A stretch of DNA of 64,000 nucleotides from assembly GCA_025403435.1 (NCBI GenBank), contig CM046330.1:27190037-27254036 (forward strand), given 5' to 3'. Source of the stretch: Artocarpus heterophyllus (Eukaryota > Streptophyta > Magnoliopsida > Rosales > Moraceae). The position numbers and the translations under genes are program-made. A model generated the notes under the pieces. It made no database searches and was not told the DNA's origin. It saw only the letters and a program-made list of their open reading frames with translations. Shown here piece after piece: positions 1 through 10,134 of this stretch; within the stretch, counting starts at the first letter, position 1, and every line of letters starts with the position of its first letter.

Positions 1-190
1 AATTTTTGGTTGTTAATAGTAGTAAATAACAATAAAAAGAAAATTTATCTAGTAAAAAATTCTTACTCATAATAAATAGATGAATAAAAAAAAAAATTTT
101 ACCCGACTAAATTTTTTTTGTTTACTGTTATTTTCTACCAAATATTTTCAGAACATATTTTTACTTTAAGTTTCTAAAAAAAATGTTCTA
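1..190. repeat. Relic of a palindromic MITE-like family
   Basis: Contains diverged phrases of the form 'tagtaaataac ... tattttcagaacat ... ttactttaag'. The same phrases form the inverted arms of the element at 21520-21765 and recur at 60255-60560. The left end lies outside the window. No gene is visible in 1-240. Confidence 0.4.
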
Positions 191-243
191 GTATAATTTT
201 CCAAGAAAAAACGAAAAACGAATTCCGAAACAATTGATGGCAT

Positions 244-369
244 TGGGCTCTTTACCCGCAGGCCCAGAACTGGACGACCCGCTAACCTGCTAAGCCATTA
301 TAAAGCCAGAGTCATTCGATAAACCCTAACTCAACCCCCCAACGGGTCGCTCTGTAACTAAAACCCTAA
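244..369 (+). promoter_or_regulatory. Fibrillarin promoter: site II and telo-box motifs
   Basis: TGGGCT at 244-249 and GGCCCA at 261-266 fit the plant site II element (TGGGCY, either strand). AAACCCTAA occurs at 321-329 and again at 361-369, which is the telo-box. This pairing is well known upstream of plant ribosomal-protein and nucleolar genes and fits a gene that is co-expressed with ribosome production. That it drives this gene is inferred from position, 75-200 bp before the ATG. Confidence 0.6.
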
Positions 370-416
370 TCTCCCCCCGCGGCTAAACCTAGCAAAGCAC
401 CCACCTTTCATCGTCC

Positions 417-442
417 AAAAAAAAAAAAAAAAAAAAAAAAAA
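417..442 (+). promoter_or_regulatory. Poly(A) tract abutting the fibrillarin start codon
   Basis: An uninterrupted A-run covers 417-443, and its last A is the A of the ATG. If the transcript starts upstream, the 5' leader would end in about 26 adenines, a possible poly(A)-binding-protein site. It could instead be ordinary slippage expansion of an A-rich leader, and the assembled length may be inexact. Confidence 0.5.
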
Positions 443-2927
443 TGAGACCTCCTAGAGGTACACAAACTTCCCTCCCGTTTCCGATTCACCTTTTGATTCT
501 CTTCTGGATTTTGTAGTGGTAATGATCTAATCGATTTGATTTTTGCGCAGGACGTGGCGGTGGAGGATTCAGAGGCGGTCGTGGCGATGGAGGAGGAAGA
601 GGGAGAGGCAGAGGAGGAGGAGGGAGAGATGGTGGCGGCGGCGGTAGAGGCCGTGGCGGTGGGCGCCGTGGTGGCGGGCAAGTAAACCGCGGAAAAGGAC
701 CCGGATTTAAAGGGGGAAGCAAAGTGGTGGTTGAGCGTCACAGACACGAAGGAGTCTTTATTGCCAAGGGCAAGGAAGACGCTCTCGTCACCAAGAACTT
801 GGTCCCTGGTGAAGCTGTTTACAACGAGAAGAGGATTTCTGTTCAGGTTTTTCTCTCATTTCCCCTTTAAAAAATGTTAAAAAATAGTTTTTTTTTTCCT
901 CAAATAGTTTTAGTTAATATCATGCGTTCGTTTGGACTTTGATTGATAGATTATTCACAGGCTTTTGATAAGTTTCTCTTTTTTTTTGTGGAAGAAAACT
1001 AAGGGTATATGCCTTGAAAATATTCTTTTAAAGGCCACGTTTACCCATATTCGAAAGAAGATTTAATTTTTTTTTAAAATTTTTAACGAATTTTTCTTAT
1101 TTTTCTCATTTAGAATGAAGATGGATCTAAAGTTGAGTACCGGGTGTGGAACCCCTTCCGTTCAAAGTTAGCAGCCGCCATTCTTGGAGGAGTGGATAAT
1201 GTTTGGATTGTAAGTACTCAATCTTGTGTTCTTTCATTTTCATTTAATATTTTTGGAGGATGGATTTTTTTATCTTATTGAATTTTTATTTTGTGTATTC
1301 TAAAATTCTATTTTTTATAACATAGGTACCTGGTGCACGGGTTCTTTACCTTGGAGCTGCTTCCGGAACCACAGTCTCTCACGTGTCCGATATTGTTGGA
1401 CCGGTAAGTAGTCTTTGTATAGTACGACACTAATAGTACTCTTGAAGTTTAATGTTTTATTTTGCTAAAGTGATAATGATTCTTAATGATGGGTTGTGTC
1501 TTGTTTCTAGACTGGGGTGGTTTATGCTGTGGAATTTTCTCACAGAAGTGGTAGAGATTTGGTCAACATGGCCAAAAAGCGCACGAATGTGATTCCCATT
1601 ATTGAGGATGCTAGACATCCTGCTAAGTACAGGATGTTGGTGGGCATGGTAGATGTGATATTTTCGGATGTTGCCCAACCCGACCAGGTTTGCTACTTTG
1701 TTTTCAATGGTTCATTAGCGCATGTACAAGCTTTTTGTCATTAATTGGCTTTGCCATTGTTTCTTCTAATATGTACCTCTACCTCATATTGTTTGATGTC
1801 TGTGTTGTTTCTAAACACTATGGCTTTGTAACTTCTTAAATGTCTAGGTCTGTACTTGGAAAAAAAGTTAACTTTTCCTCTTATGCTCAGTTATTTGTAT
1901 ATAGTTTTTGTCATCAAAATTTCTCTCTTTTTTTACCTGGATTTTTTGGTTTGTTATCTTGAGTTGGTTTTATACCAGTCTTTCAAATTGGCGTGTTTTG
2001 CTCTTAATAAATTTTAAAGTCGTTCGAAATATTGCATATGATGAGTTACTCGGATTCCCCTTCAGGACATCATGGATGATGCACATTCGAGTTTTCTGAT
2101 GCAGATTTTAGTTTCATTTCCTTCTTTTTTGTACAAAGGGTTTTGAGGTTTTTTTTAGTCATTATTATTTCTTCTTGGAGTGGGTAGTTGATTTGCTATT
2201 GTTTCTCCTTGTAGATAAACTTTAATAAATTTGGATTTCGTGGGTTTACTCTTTGGTTTTTCTTTGAATCTTGTTATGTATCTTGTTATAATCTTATTCT
2301 TGGGCACTTGGCATGTGACGAAGTTCTCGGATTCCCCTTCAAGACATCATGGGTGATGCAAACCCGAGATTCTGATGCTCAAATCTGGGTTATTATATGG
2401 TGGTGTAGCTCTTTAACTTTGTCTAAGAACCTGGCTTTATGGCTTTCAGTTATTAACTACATTTTGCACTAAGTTGCCAGTTTTTAACATCGTAACCATC
2501 CAGTCTCCTTTGGTTTGTGATTTTGGGTCTGAGATTTTGTTTTCTTAATTTAATTTTCTACTTTTCAGGCAAGAATTCTAGCACTAAATGCTAGTTATTT
2601 TTTGAAAGCGGGAGGTCACTTTGTAATTTCTATTAAGGTTTGTTTCTCCTAACTTTTGCAATCTTGTGACATGAGTGCCGTCGCAACTGTAAGCTGTTTC
2701 ATCTTTTGGCTGTCACTTTTATGTTGATAAAGCCTTTTTTTCTTTTTTAGGCCAACTGCATAGATTCAACTGTTCCTGCTGAGGCAGTGTTTCAACAGGA
2801 AGTGAAGAAGTTGCAGGCTGACCAGTTCAAGCCTTCCGAACAAGTGACTCTCGAGCCCTTTGAACGTGACCATGCTTGTGTGGTTGGTGGCTATCGTATG
2901 CCCAAAAAGCAAAAAGCTGCTGCTTAA
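443..2927 (+). CDS. FIB: Fibrillarin, box C/D snoRNP 2'-O-methyltransferase (7 exons)
   Basis: Fibrillarin is the nucleolar S-adenosylmethionine-dependent methylase that 2'-O-methylates rRNA at sites chosen by box C/D guide RNAs. Exons read as 443-458, 551-846, 1114-1209, 1326-1403, 1511-1687, 2569-2637 and 2751-2927. All introns are GT-AG and the exons join in frame to 302 aa, close to the usual plant length of about 310. The protein starts MRPPRG. A glycine-arginine-rich (GAR) domain covers about residues 5-48. The Rossmann methylase fold follows, with the SAM-binding stretch [12 protein letters not shown] near residues 142-153 in exon 4. The C-terminus is lysine-rich (MPKKQKAAA). The start was chosen because exon 1 supplies the conserved MRPPR and splices in phase to the GAR exon. 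Intron 5 (1688-2568) hosts two U60-type snoRNAs. Arabidopsis fibrillarin genes are known to carry U60 in intron 5, which supports orthology. No frame break is seen. Confidence 0.95.
2033..2103 (+). ncRNA. U60: Intronic box C/D snoRNA, U60 type, copy 1
   Basis: Box C ATGATGA at 2038-2044, C' ATGATG at 2076-2081 and box D CTGA at 2096-2099 are present, closed by a terminal stem TGCAT (2033-2037) with ATGCA (2099-2103). The stretch TCGGATTCCCCTT (2050-2062) is complementary over 13 bases to the conserved 25S rRNA segment containing AAGGGGAATCCGA (rRNA recalled, not searched). It precedes a degenerate D' box and is the likely methylation guide. Position in fibrillarin intron 5 matches the known location of U60 in Arabidopsis. 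It is probably released from the debranched or processed intron. Confidence 0.85.
2311..2379 (+). ncRNA. U60: Intronic box C/D snoRNA, U60 type, copy 2
   Basis: This second copy lies about 277 bp after the first in the same intron. Box C is GTGACGA at 2315-2321 (one change from consensus), C' is GTGATG at 2353-2358 and box D is CTGA at 2372-2375. A shorter terminal stem pairs GCA (2311-2313) with TGC (2376-2378). The 13-base guide TCGGATTCCCCTT is identical (2327-2339), while bases before box D differ from copy 1 (AACCCGAGATT against ATTCGAGTTTT). Only the D' guide is thus conserved. The weaker box C and stem suggest it may be the less efficient or decaying copy. Confidence 0.75.
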
Positions 2928-3168
2928 TAATAAGCTTTGTTCTAATTTATCTGCAACCAAAAAGTTGCCTTGCTTGTTTTGGTTGTTGGTTATGTGGTAT
3001 TTATGCGTTGTTATAGCTGACCATGGATTTTTGACTTTTTCAATCTTGATTTATCTTATGGTTTACTCTTATCATCTCTCCTTAAATATTTTGACAAGTT
3101 CGATGGATTATTTGTTGGGTATTTAAGTATCAAACGGTTCCCTTAATTTTGTCTCAATTAAACTAAAA

Positions 3169-4088
3169 ACTATGGAGTTTGGGATTTCAAGCGGGAAATC
3201 GGCATGATAGTTTTCGTCTTTCATAAATGATATTTTCGGGCTGACTCTGATTCGTCTTTTTATTGGAAGTGTAGAGTTGTATTATTTGCATGTAACGTTA
3301 TTTAAACGCTTATTATTATAAGAATGGCAATTAGAAGTTGGTGATTAGTGGTAGTGTCTGAATGGTTTTTTAGATTTGCTTGTGGTGCATGTAACGTTAA
3401 TTTATGGGTGCAATTTGTGTTGGTGGTTTATGTTAGTGTTGGGTTGAGAGTTAATAATAGCAGTAATCGCCTTAATCGGTGATTGATGAAACTAACAGGA
3501 TAACGTTATGCCTCAACATGGATGGACATGAGTACAACCCACTGCTTTTGTGATATGCGATTTAACTATCAACTTGCCATACACTTGATCGAAAATCAGC
3601 CATTGACCCTTGAGGGTTTTATTTTTTTATTTTTTTATTTTTGTTTAAAATCTACAATTCATGCGCTAACATGATACTACTTGCCCTCAAAATCAAATCA
3701 GCTTCATACTAAAACTAACTGGAGTCTTAAAAATTTTTAAAAACACATCCCAACCAAATATAAATTTACAAATAGTAAAGTAAATGGGCGGGTTAATTTT
3801 GTGTTACGAGGGTTGACGTGATCTTTTTTTTATTTTTATTACGTTAAAACTAAAATGACCTATGGGTTTTTTTTTTCTCAATACCAACAAAAAAAAATAC
3901 AAAAACAAAAAACAAAAAACAAAATGCGCCATGTACAGATTGCTCAATTGCCCGTGTACTCGTGTTTGTTTTTCATGAAATCGAATAGATAATAAATGAA
4001 ACAAATTGAAGTCAAAATAAAACCAACAGCAACAACTGCGCGAGTAGAGCAATCACTTCCCACTTTACATTTTCATAGTAGAGCAACA
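3169..4088. repeat. Tandem duplication downstream of fibrillarin, copy A
   Basis: The segment beginning 'tatggagtttgggatttcaagcg' is repeated from 4089 with moderate divergence (for example 'ggcaattagaagttggtgatta' is shared at 3326 and 4255). It contains no coding sequence. The period is about 920 bp. ORFs here are short and unsupported. Confidence 0.75.
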
Positions 4089-4504
4089 ACTATGGAATTT
4101 TGGATTTCAAGCGGGGAATCCGGATGGTAGTTTTCGTCTTTCATAAATGCAATTTTAGGACTAACTTTGATTCGTCTGATTATTGGAATCCGCAAAGTGC
4201 AGAACTGTATTATTAGTGCATGTAATGTTATTTAAACACTTGTTACTAAAAGAATGGCAATTAGAAGTTGGTGATTAGAAGTAGCGTCATGGCATTATTT
4301 TTTTGTTATTGAGAAAGAGACCCCATCATAAGATTAGAGGTGGTAAATATTTTAGCTCTTTTAGAACTTGAATGGTTTTTAAGTTTTGCTTGAGGTGCAC
4401 GTAACGTTAATTTAGGGGTACAGTTTGTGTTAGTGGTTCATATTAGTGTCGGGTTGAGCAATAATAGCGATAATTATCTTATTTGGTAATTGGTGACGCG
4501 AACA

Positions 4505-6712
4505 TGTCACGCCCTGGAGTACGGGAGGTGACGTGGCGGTTTATTTATTTTAAATAAATGAGAAATTAACTAAAAACATGAGTTTAAGGGTTTAAATTAA
4601 ATATGAAAATATGAAAAAAAAAAATCTAAAACCTTTTTAAATAGGCATTTTTGATAATTAAGCAATTATGTTTATCAAACAAACAAAAAGAAATTAGCAA
4701 GGAAATAAGAGAAATGAGAATGGGTCTCATTGATCCACATCTTGTACACACACATAGTAATGACAATATAATAATACAATCACAGTCCAAGTAGAGAGAA
4801 AATTAAAATATTACATGCCTTGATTAAATATTACAAATAACCTACTAAGATTCTCCTATTGCTCCTTAGTCTTGTCCGAAGAATCTTCTCTAAACCTAAG
4901 CGAAAATCCACCTAGAGGGGAAAAGTTTAAAAACAAATAAAACGTAAGTGAAAGGTTCAGTAGGACTATATTTTAAGAAATAATAACTTTAAAAGGAACA
5001 TATCATTTTTCAGGAAATGATTTAGGAGAAAACTTGAACAATAAGTTTAAACAAAACCATTCTTACCCAAAACAGTTTATTGGTCGACTAGAAAAATCAT
5101 TATTTTCCTTTCTTGGGCAAACCATATGAATAACACCACCGTAGTGGCCCAACTGGATTTCGAGACCAGCCCCTAAGGTCGATCGCTACACGACCCGATC
5201 TCTGATATGGCATCGTGCCCTTATATTCATTTCTATTATTATTTAAAGTCTATTTACCAGAGGTTCTCATTAATATTCATTATGAGGTTCACTTCAATTA
5301 ACGGTTTATAAAAAGAACCGATAAAATCTCATCTTTCAAACAATCATTTAAAATATTTTGATAAAACCCTTTTTGGGATCAAAATCATTTGAAACTAGGT
5401 TACCAAAGAAAGGGTAGAAGTCCTACCTCGGTATTCGTGCCAGTGCCCCACACCGTAATCCTGGTCTGCTATACGTTAGCTCCGCGGAACCACGAACGAC
5501 CCTAAATACAAACTAGGTCTATTAGTATCTAATTTAAAATATCTTACGTTGCTAAACCTCTTCATGATGTCCTAGTGTGCTATTTGTATTTTCAAAATTA
5601 TTTTATAAAGTTGGGATTTCAATCGGGGTTCAAAACAGTGAAAACGGATGAAAATCACAAAATTTGCCGCCCTTGTTCGGTCGGCCTGCCGGTCTCCCTG
5701 GTTCGGCCGGCCGAACTGCACAGTTTGGCCTGCCGAAAAACAAGTCTGGTTGGTCGAACATTTTCCAGGTTCGGCCTACCGGGCGGATGAATTTGGCCTG
5801 CCGATCCTATGAATCTGGCTTGCCGAACACGAAGTTCGGTCTGTCGATCTGGAAAATTTTCAGAAATTTCAAGCACGGGTTTTGGGTTTCCTAAAACCCA
5901 AATCTTGATTTCAACATGTTTTTCTCAATTCTCAGGCATGGAAGACAATCATTGATGATAGAAAAATATAATATGACACTTTTGAACACATTTAAACAAG
6001 ATTTGAATACAAAATCCAAGAAAATCCAAAAATAGAGAAAAATAAGGAAAAATAAAAAATCTTGATTCGAATCCATTTTTCTTCAAACAAAGAAAAGATT
6101 CTAGTTGTTTTAAGTTCCATTATCTAAAATCAAGGGTTTTCTAAGCTCAATCAAGCTTAAATTTCAAAATGAACGACAAATTAAAATTTTTAAAAAAAGT
6201 TTAGAAATTTCAAAACTAACCTTAAATCCAAGTCTCAAATCACGTTTTTGGTTGGTCAATCACGTTCCCGAGCCTTCAATCCGCTAAAAACCCGAAGCTT
6301 AAGCTTGATTGAACTCAAAATTTTGAGAGAGAAATGAGAGAAAAGGAGAGAGAGACCGAGAGAGAGAGACACTCGGGAGAGAGAGAGTGAGAGAGAGTGA
6401 AAGTGAGAGTGAAAGAGAGAGTGAGGGATTAAATAGAGAGAAATGTGAGCGGTTTTACTGTGCGAAAACCGTATGCCACCTACTGTTTTGTAAAACAAAA
6501 CATATTTGACATTTGACAAATTGTTGTATCCTAAATATTCAAAATGACAATTAAAATAATTAAAAATAACTAGAAATTATTAAAATAATCAAAACAACTT
6601 TAAACTCAAAAATCTCATCAAATGATCAAATTAAGTTTTAAAATATTTATTATGACACACTAATCTACTATTTTACATTCTAATATCATTTAATTAATTT
6701 CAGGGCGTTACA
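4505..6712 (-). mobile_element. Solo LTR of a gypsy-type retrotransposon
   Basis: Starts TGTCACGCCC and ends GGGCGTTACA, flanked on both sides by GAACA (4500-4504 and 6713-6717), a perfect 5-bp target duplication. The 2208-bp sequence shares its termini and internal landmarks with the gypsy 5' LTR at 42187-44353: a GTGAGCGAAAGG-like block, the 22-bp inverted-repeat array, a GA-rich tract and the 'gcggttttactgtgcgaaaacc' block. No internal domain remains, so it arose by LTR-LTR recombination. Orientation is minus, by comparison with the gypsy element that retains gag. Confidence 0.85.
5682..5846. repeat. Eight-unit inverted-repeat array in the solo LTR (decayed)
   Basis: Units related to CGGCCTGCCG begin at 5682, 5704, 5726, 5747, 5772, 5794, 5816 and 5837, i.e. 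spacings of 22, 22, 21, 25, 22, 22 and 21 bp. Several have drifted, mainly by C-to-T or G-to-A changes (for example TGGTTGGTCG, TGGCTTGCCG, CGGTCTGTCG), as expected of methylated DNA. Confidence 0.8.
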
Positions 6713-7301
6713 GAACATATTGACAAATCTCAACCCTAATACTTTATGCCTTAACATGGATGGACACAAGTACAACCCACGGCTTTTGTGATCTATGATT
6801 GACAATCAACCTGCCATACACTTGATCCAAAATCAGCCCTCAACTTGCCATTTTTTTTATTCTACAATTTATGCACTAACATTATACCATTTGCCCTCAA
6901 AATCAAATCAGTTTCATATTAAAACTAATTGAGTCTTAAGAATATAAAAACACATCCAGCCAAATATAAATTTACAAATAATAAAGTAAATGAATGGTCA
7001 ATTTTGTGTTATGTGGATTGACATAATCTGTTTGTTTATTTTGCGAAGCTTGACACTAAGATGGCCTGTGGCTTTATTTTTATAATAACAAACAAAAAAA
7101 ACAAAAACAAAAACAAAACGTGCCATGTATTGATTGGTCAATTGCTCATGTACTCGTGTTTGTTTTTCAATGAAATCGAATAGATAATAAATGAAACAAA
7201 TTGAAGTCAAAATAAAAATAACAGCAACAACTGCACGAGTAGAGCAATCACTTCCCACTTAACATTTTCTTTTGGTTTTCAACTTCAATTTGTTTCCAAG
7301 T

Positions 7302-7450
7302 AAGTTATAGAACATAAAGTGTTGGCATCCACACTAATCCATTCACAGCACTTTTTTTTTTGTTAAAAAAACAACTACTAGTACGTTATAGAACATAAAG
7401 TGTTGGCATCCATACTAATCCATTCACAAAACTTTTTTTTTTGGGGCTAA
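7302..7450. repeat. 80-bp tandem duplication
   Basis: 'gttatagaacataaagtgttggcatc' occurs at about 7304 and again at 7384. Each copy is followed by 'actaatccattcaca' and a T-run. The purpose is unknown; it looks like a replication-slippage product. Confidence 0.7.
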
Positions 7451-7738
7451 AAAAAAACAACTTGTAGTTGAAAAATTAAAAAAAAAAAATGTTAGAAGTG
7501 TTACTTCAATGCTTTACTGGTCTTGTCTTTTTTTGTTATTCTTTTGGCTAATGCAAAATGAGGTTGAAGTTTAGTCGCCAAGTCGATTAGAAAATGTAAG
7601 ACGTAAAAAAAAAAGGAAGAAGAAAGAAAAGATACAAAATAAATTAAGGTTGAAAACCAAAAGAAAATGTAATCTGGGAACTTGATTGCTACAACACTAC
7701 GCAGACAAAAAAAAAAAACCATTTCAAAACGTTAAAAT

Positions 7739-7821
7739 GTCAGAACTGGGATTTGAACCCACACCCTCTCACGAGGACCAAAACTTGAGTCTGGTACCTT
7801 CGACCAGGCGGGCATCCTGGC
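7739..7821 (-). tRNA. Degenerate tRNA-Leu(CAA), probable pseudogene
   Basis: The 83-nt minus-strand sequence folds partly as a class II tRNA. It has the 3' acceptor strand TTCTGAC, an intact B box GGTTCAAATCC, the anticodon loop CTCAAGT reading CAA, an anticodon stem CCAGA/TTTGG and a long variable arm. The 5' acceptor strand GCCAGGA has a mismatch at its second pair, and the D arm is altered compared with plant tRNA-Leu as recalled. The intron often found in plant tRNA-Leu(CAA) is absent. I call it a pseudogene or tRNA-derived relic, but weak function cannot be excluded. Confidence 0.6.
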
Positions 7822-9065
7822 TGATAATTTGGAAATCATAAACTAGTTTATTTCTATGAAGTCTACAAATTAACATCTAGCTCCTACTCCTTTTAACATG
7901 TGAGAAAATTGACAACAAACAGCAGCAGTTCAATCCTTGCCGGACTCTTCTGAAATATCAACTTAAACCACGACATATATTAATTTTTATTTATTTCCCA
8001 AGCAGAAAACATTTCCATACCATATTATTAAATTTTAAAAAACCAATCTTATGACCATTATGCAGCATTTATAACTGAGTCACTACTGAAAAGAGAAAGT
8101 GCAAGAAGAGATGGTTGAAAACTTGAAACTTTGAATCCGATCCAATAGGGTTTACGTTTTGTGATGGCATATTTGACAACATTATTCAAGAAATTCAAAA
8201 ATCAAATTCAAGATAATCTACACGTTTTATCCTGTAGAGTTTAGGTCAAGGAGAATTTGAATTGGAGACAAGGATAAACTTTGAAGGAAAATTCTAGTTC
8301 TACTAAGATTCAAATTCAAACTTTGAAGAGGATTTTGCTTTTAGCTCTTTAAAAGGAAGAGATTGCGATTCACTTGAAAGATGATTTATGGATATTTTTT
8401 TAGAAGATTTAAATAAAAAATTGCATCAGAAATTGTTCAGATACACTTCAGAAAATCGGATCTGATGTGGTTGTTTCAAAATCGAAACATCGGATAACGA
8501 CTTTGAATTTTAAATGGTCAATTCGATATCAGATTAAGATTCTAGAAAGAGCTCAATATAAACATCAACTCATAAAGTGTTTAGTACATCCAGAGAGCTT
8601 GGTTTTTACAGAGTTTTCACGAGCACGTCATTTAAGCATTTTTTGGGAGAAGAAGGTGAAGTTTTCAAAAGAAAACGCTTTGCTCATTGGTGGGATTCAA
8701 TACGTACAGACTTTAAAGATGAGTGGTGCTTGTTGGATAAATCCATATAGTCATTATAACATAGAGGCGACAAACAAAAAACGGAGTCTTGAAGTTGTAT
8801 AAGTCCAATTGGGGATGGTAACGTTTTCAGACTTAGTGGATTACTTAATAGTTGGGCATGACCCTAAAAACGTAGGTTTAACGATCAAGCTTCGATAACA
8901 TTTGCCTCTATTTTTTATTTACTTTCTATCTTTGTTAAATTTAATTATACCTAAATTTAATTAAATTTGGTAAATATTAAAAACTAGATCTTTCAATTGG
9001 CATCAAGTGGGTTCACTAACTCTTGTTTGGTGAGATTTTGGGAAAAATATCTTGTTTTATAGGTA

Positions 9066-10134
9066 ATGGAACTTCTAAGAGAAGGTGGATCAGTTACACG
9101 CCCTCCACTAGTACTTCTATTGGAAAGCCCGAGTAAGAGCATTCGTCAAGGCCATAAATGAGAAGGCTTGGCGCCTTGTCTTGCTCTGTTGGACTCATCC
9201 TATGAAAACCAACGATGATGGAAACAAAACATTGAATCCTAAAGAAAAGTTGTCTGCTGAGGAAGAACTGTTCGTTAACATCAACTCCAAAGCCTTGAAT
9301 ACAATTTTCAACACAGTTAATGCCAATTAATTCAAGCTAATCTCAACCTGCGAATCTGCAAAAGAAGCATAGACCATCCTAGAGACTGCTCATGAAGGAA
9401 GCTCTACTATCAAAGTGTCAAAACTCCAAATTCTTGCCACCAAGGTTTGCGAATCTTAGAATGCATGAGAATGATACAATTGCCAACTCTAATTCTAAAC
9501 GCTATGATAACAACGAAGCCTTTGCTCTTGGAGAAAAATATTCTGACACTAAACTTGTGAGAAAAACATTGAGATCACTACAAGAGAGAATCTCCTATAA
9601 AGTCATAGCAACTGAATCAAAATAGACAACTTTCAAACCAACATCATATTAATTATAAATTAGGCACTTTATGTCATTGGAATTTTTTTCCTACTCCATC
9701 CACTGTAAAATAAATCGTTAGTTCATAATAAATTTCATAATCATAAATGTCATACTAGAATTATCACACAAAATGTGCGTCTAAGTCATAATTGCATTCA
9801 TATTGTAGCATGAAATTATTAAATGTTACATATCTTCAGTTAAAGAAAACGGTAGGTGTTACATATAAGACCTAGATGCTATAAGTATTTAAATGCATTG
9901 AACAGTGGTTTGAAAATTGATTCATTATTTTCCCCCAAAACAAAAATGACTCCTAAGTCCAAAGTTAATCTAAAAGATAAACTTAATAGAAAAGTTTGGA
10001 TTACAAAAACTGATTTGTGTGAGAAAGAAAAGTCTGAGTTATGTAATGCTTTTAAAGATTTGCACATGAGACTGAAGACTGAAAAGCAATATGCAAACAC
10101 TTTTCCTAAGGCCCTTGATGCTCCTAGGTTATAA
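9066..10134 (+). pseudogene. Remnant of copia gag (UBN2-type), many breaks
   Basis: An ATG at 9066 opens a gag whose frame shifts within about 50 bp. The reading then shows the conserved gag run KARVRAFVKAINEKAWRLV near 9125-9180, followed by NSKALNTIF, EGSSTIKVSKLQIL and NEAFALGEKYSDTKLVRKTL, with in-frame stops between them. A later piece (9870-10130) with RCYKYLNALN resembles the region after the zinc knuckle. In intact elements this protein forms the capsid. Here it is a relic without a usable frame. Assignment rests on recognition of the gag family. Confidence 0.7.

Larger units (their letters stand above)
4089..7262. repeat. Tandem duplication, copy B, split by a solo LTR
   Basis: The repeat resumes at 4089 and runs to 4504. 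It is then interrupted by the solo LTR and continues from 6713 to about 7262, where 'caacatggatggaca' and 'gagtagagcaatcacttccc' match copy A. Without the LTR it is about 960 bp, matching the copy A period. The LTR therefore inserted after the duplication. Confidence 0.75.

Noticed and set aside
358..747. Minus-strand open frame opposite fibrillarin exon 2
   Set aside because: It is the complement of the GC-rich GAR repeat, with Ser/Thr/Ala runs and no family resemblance.
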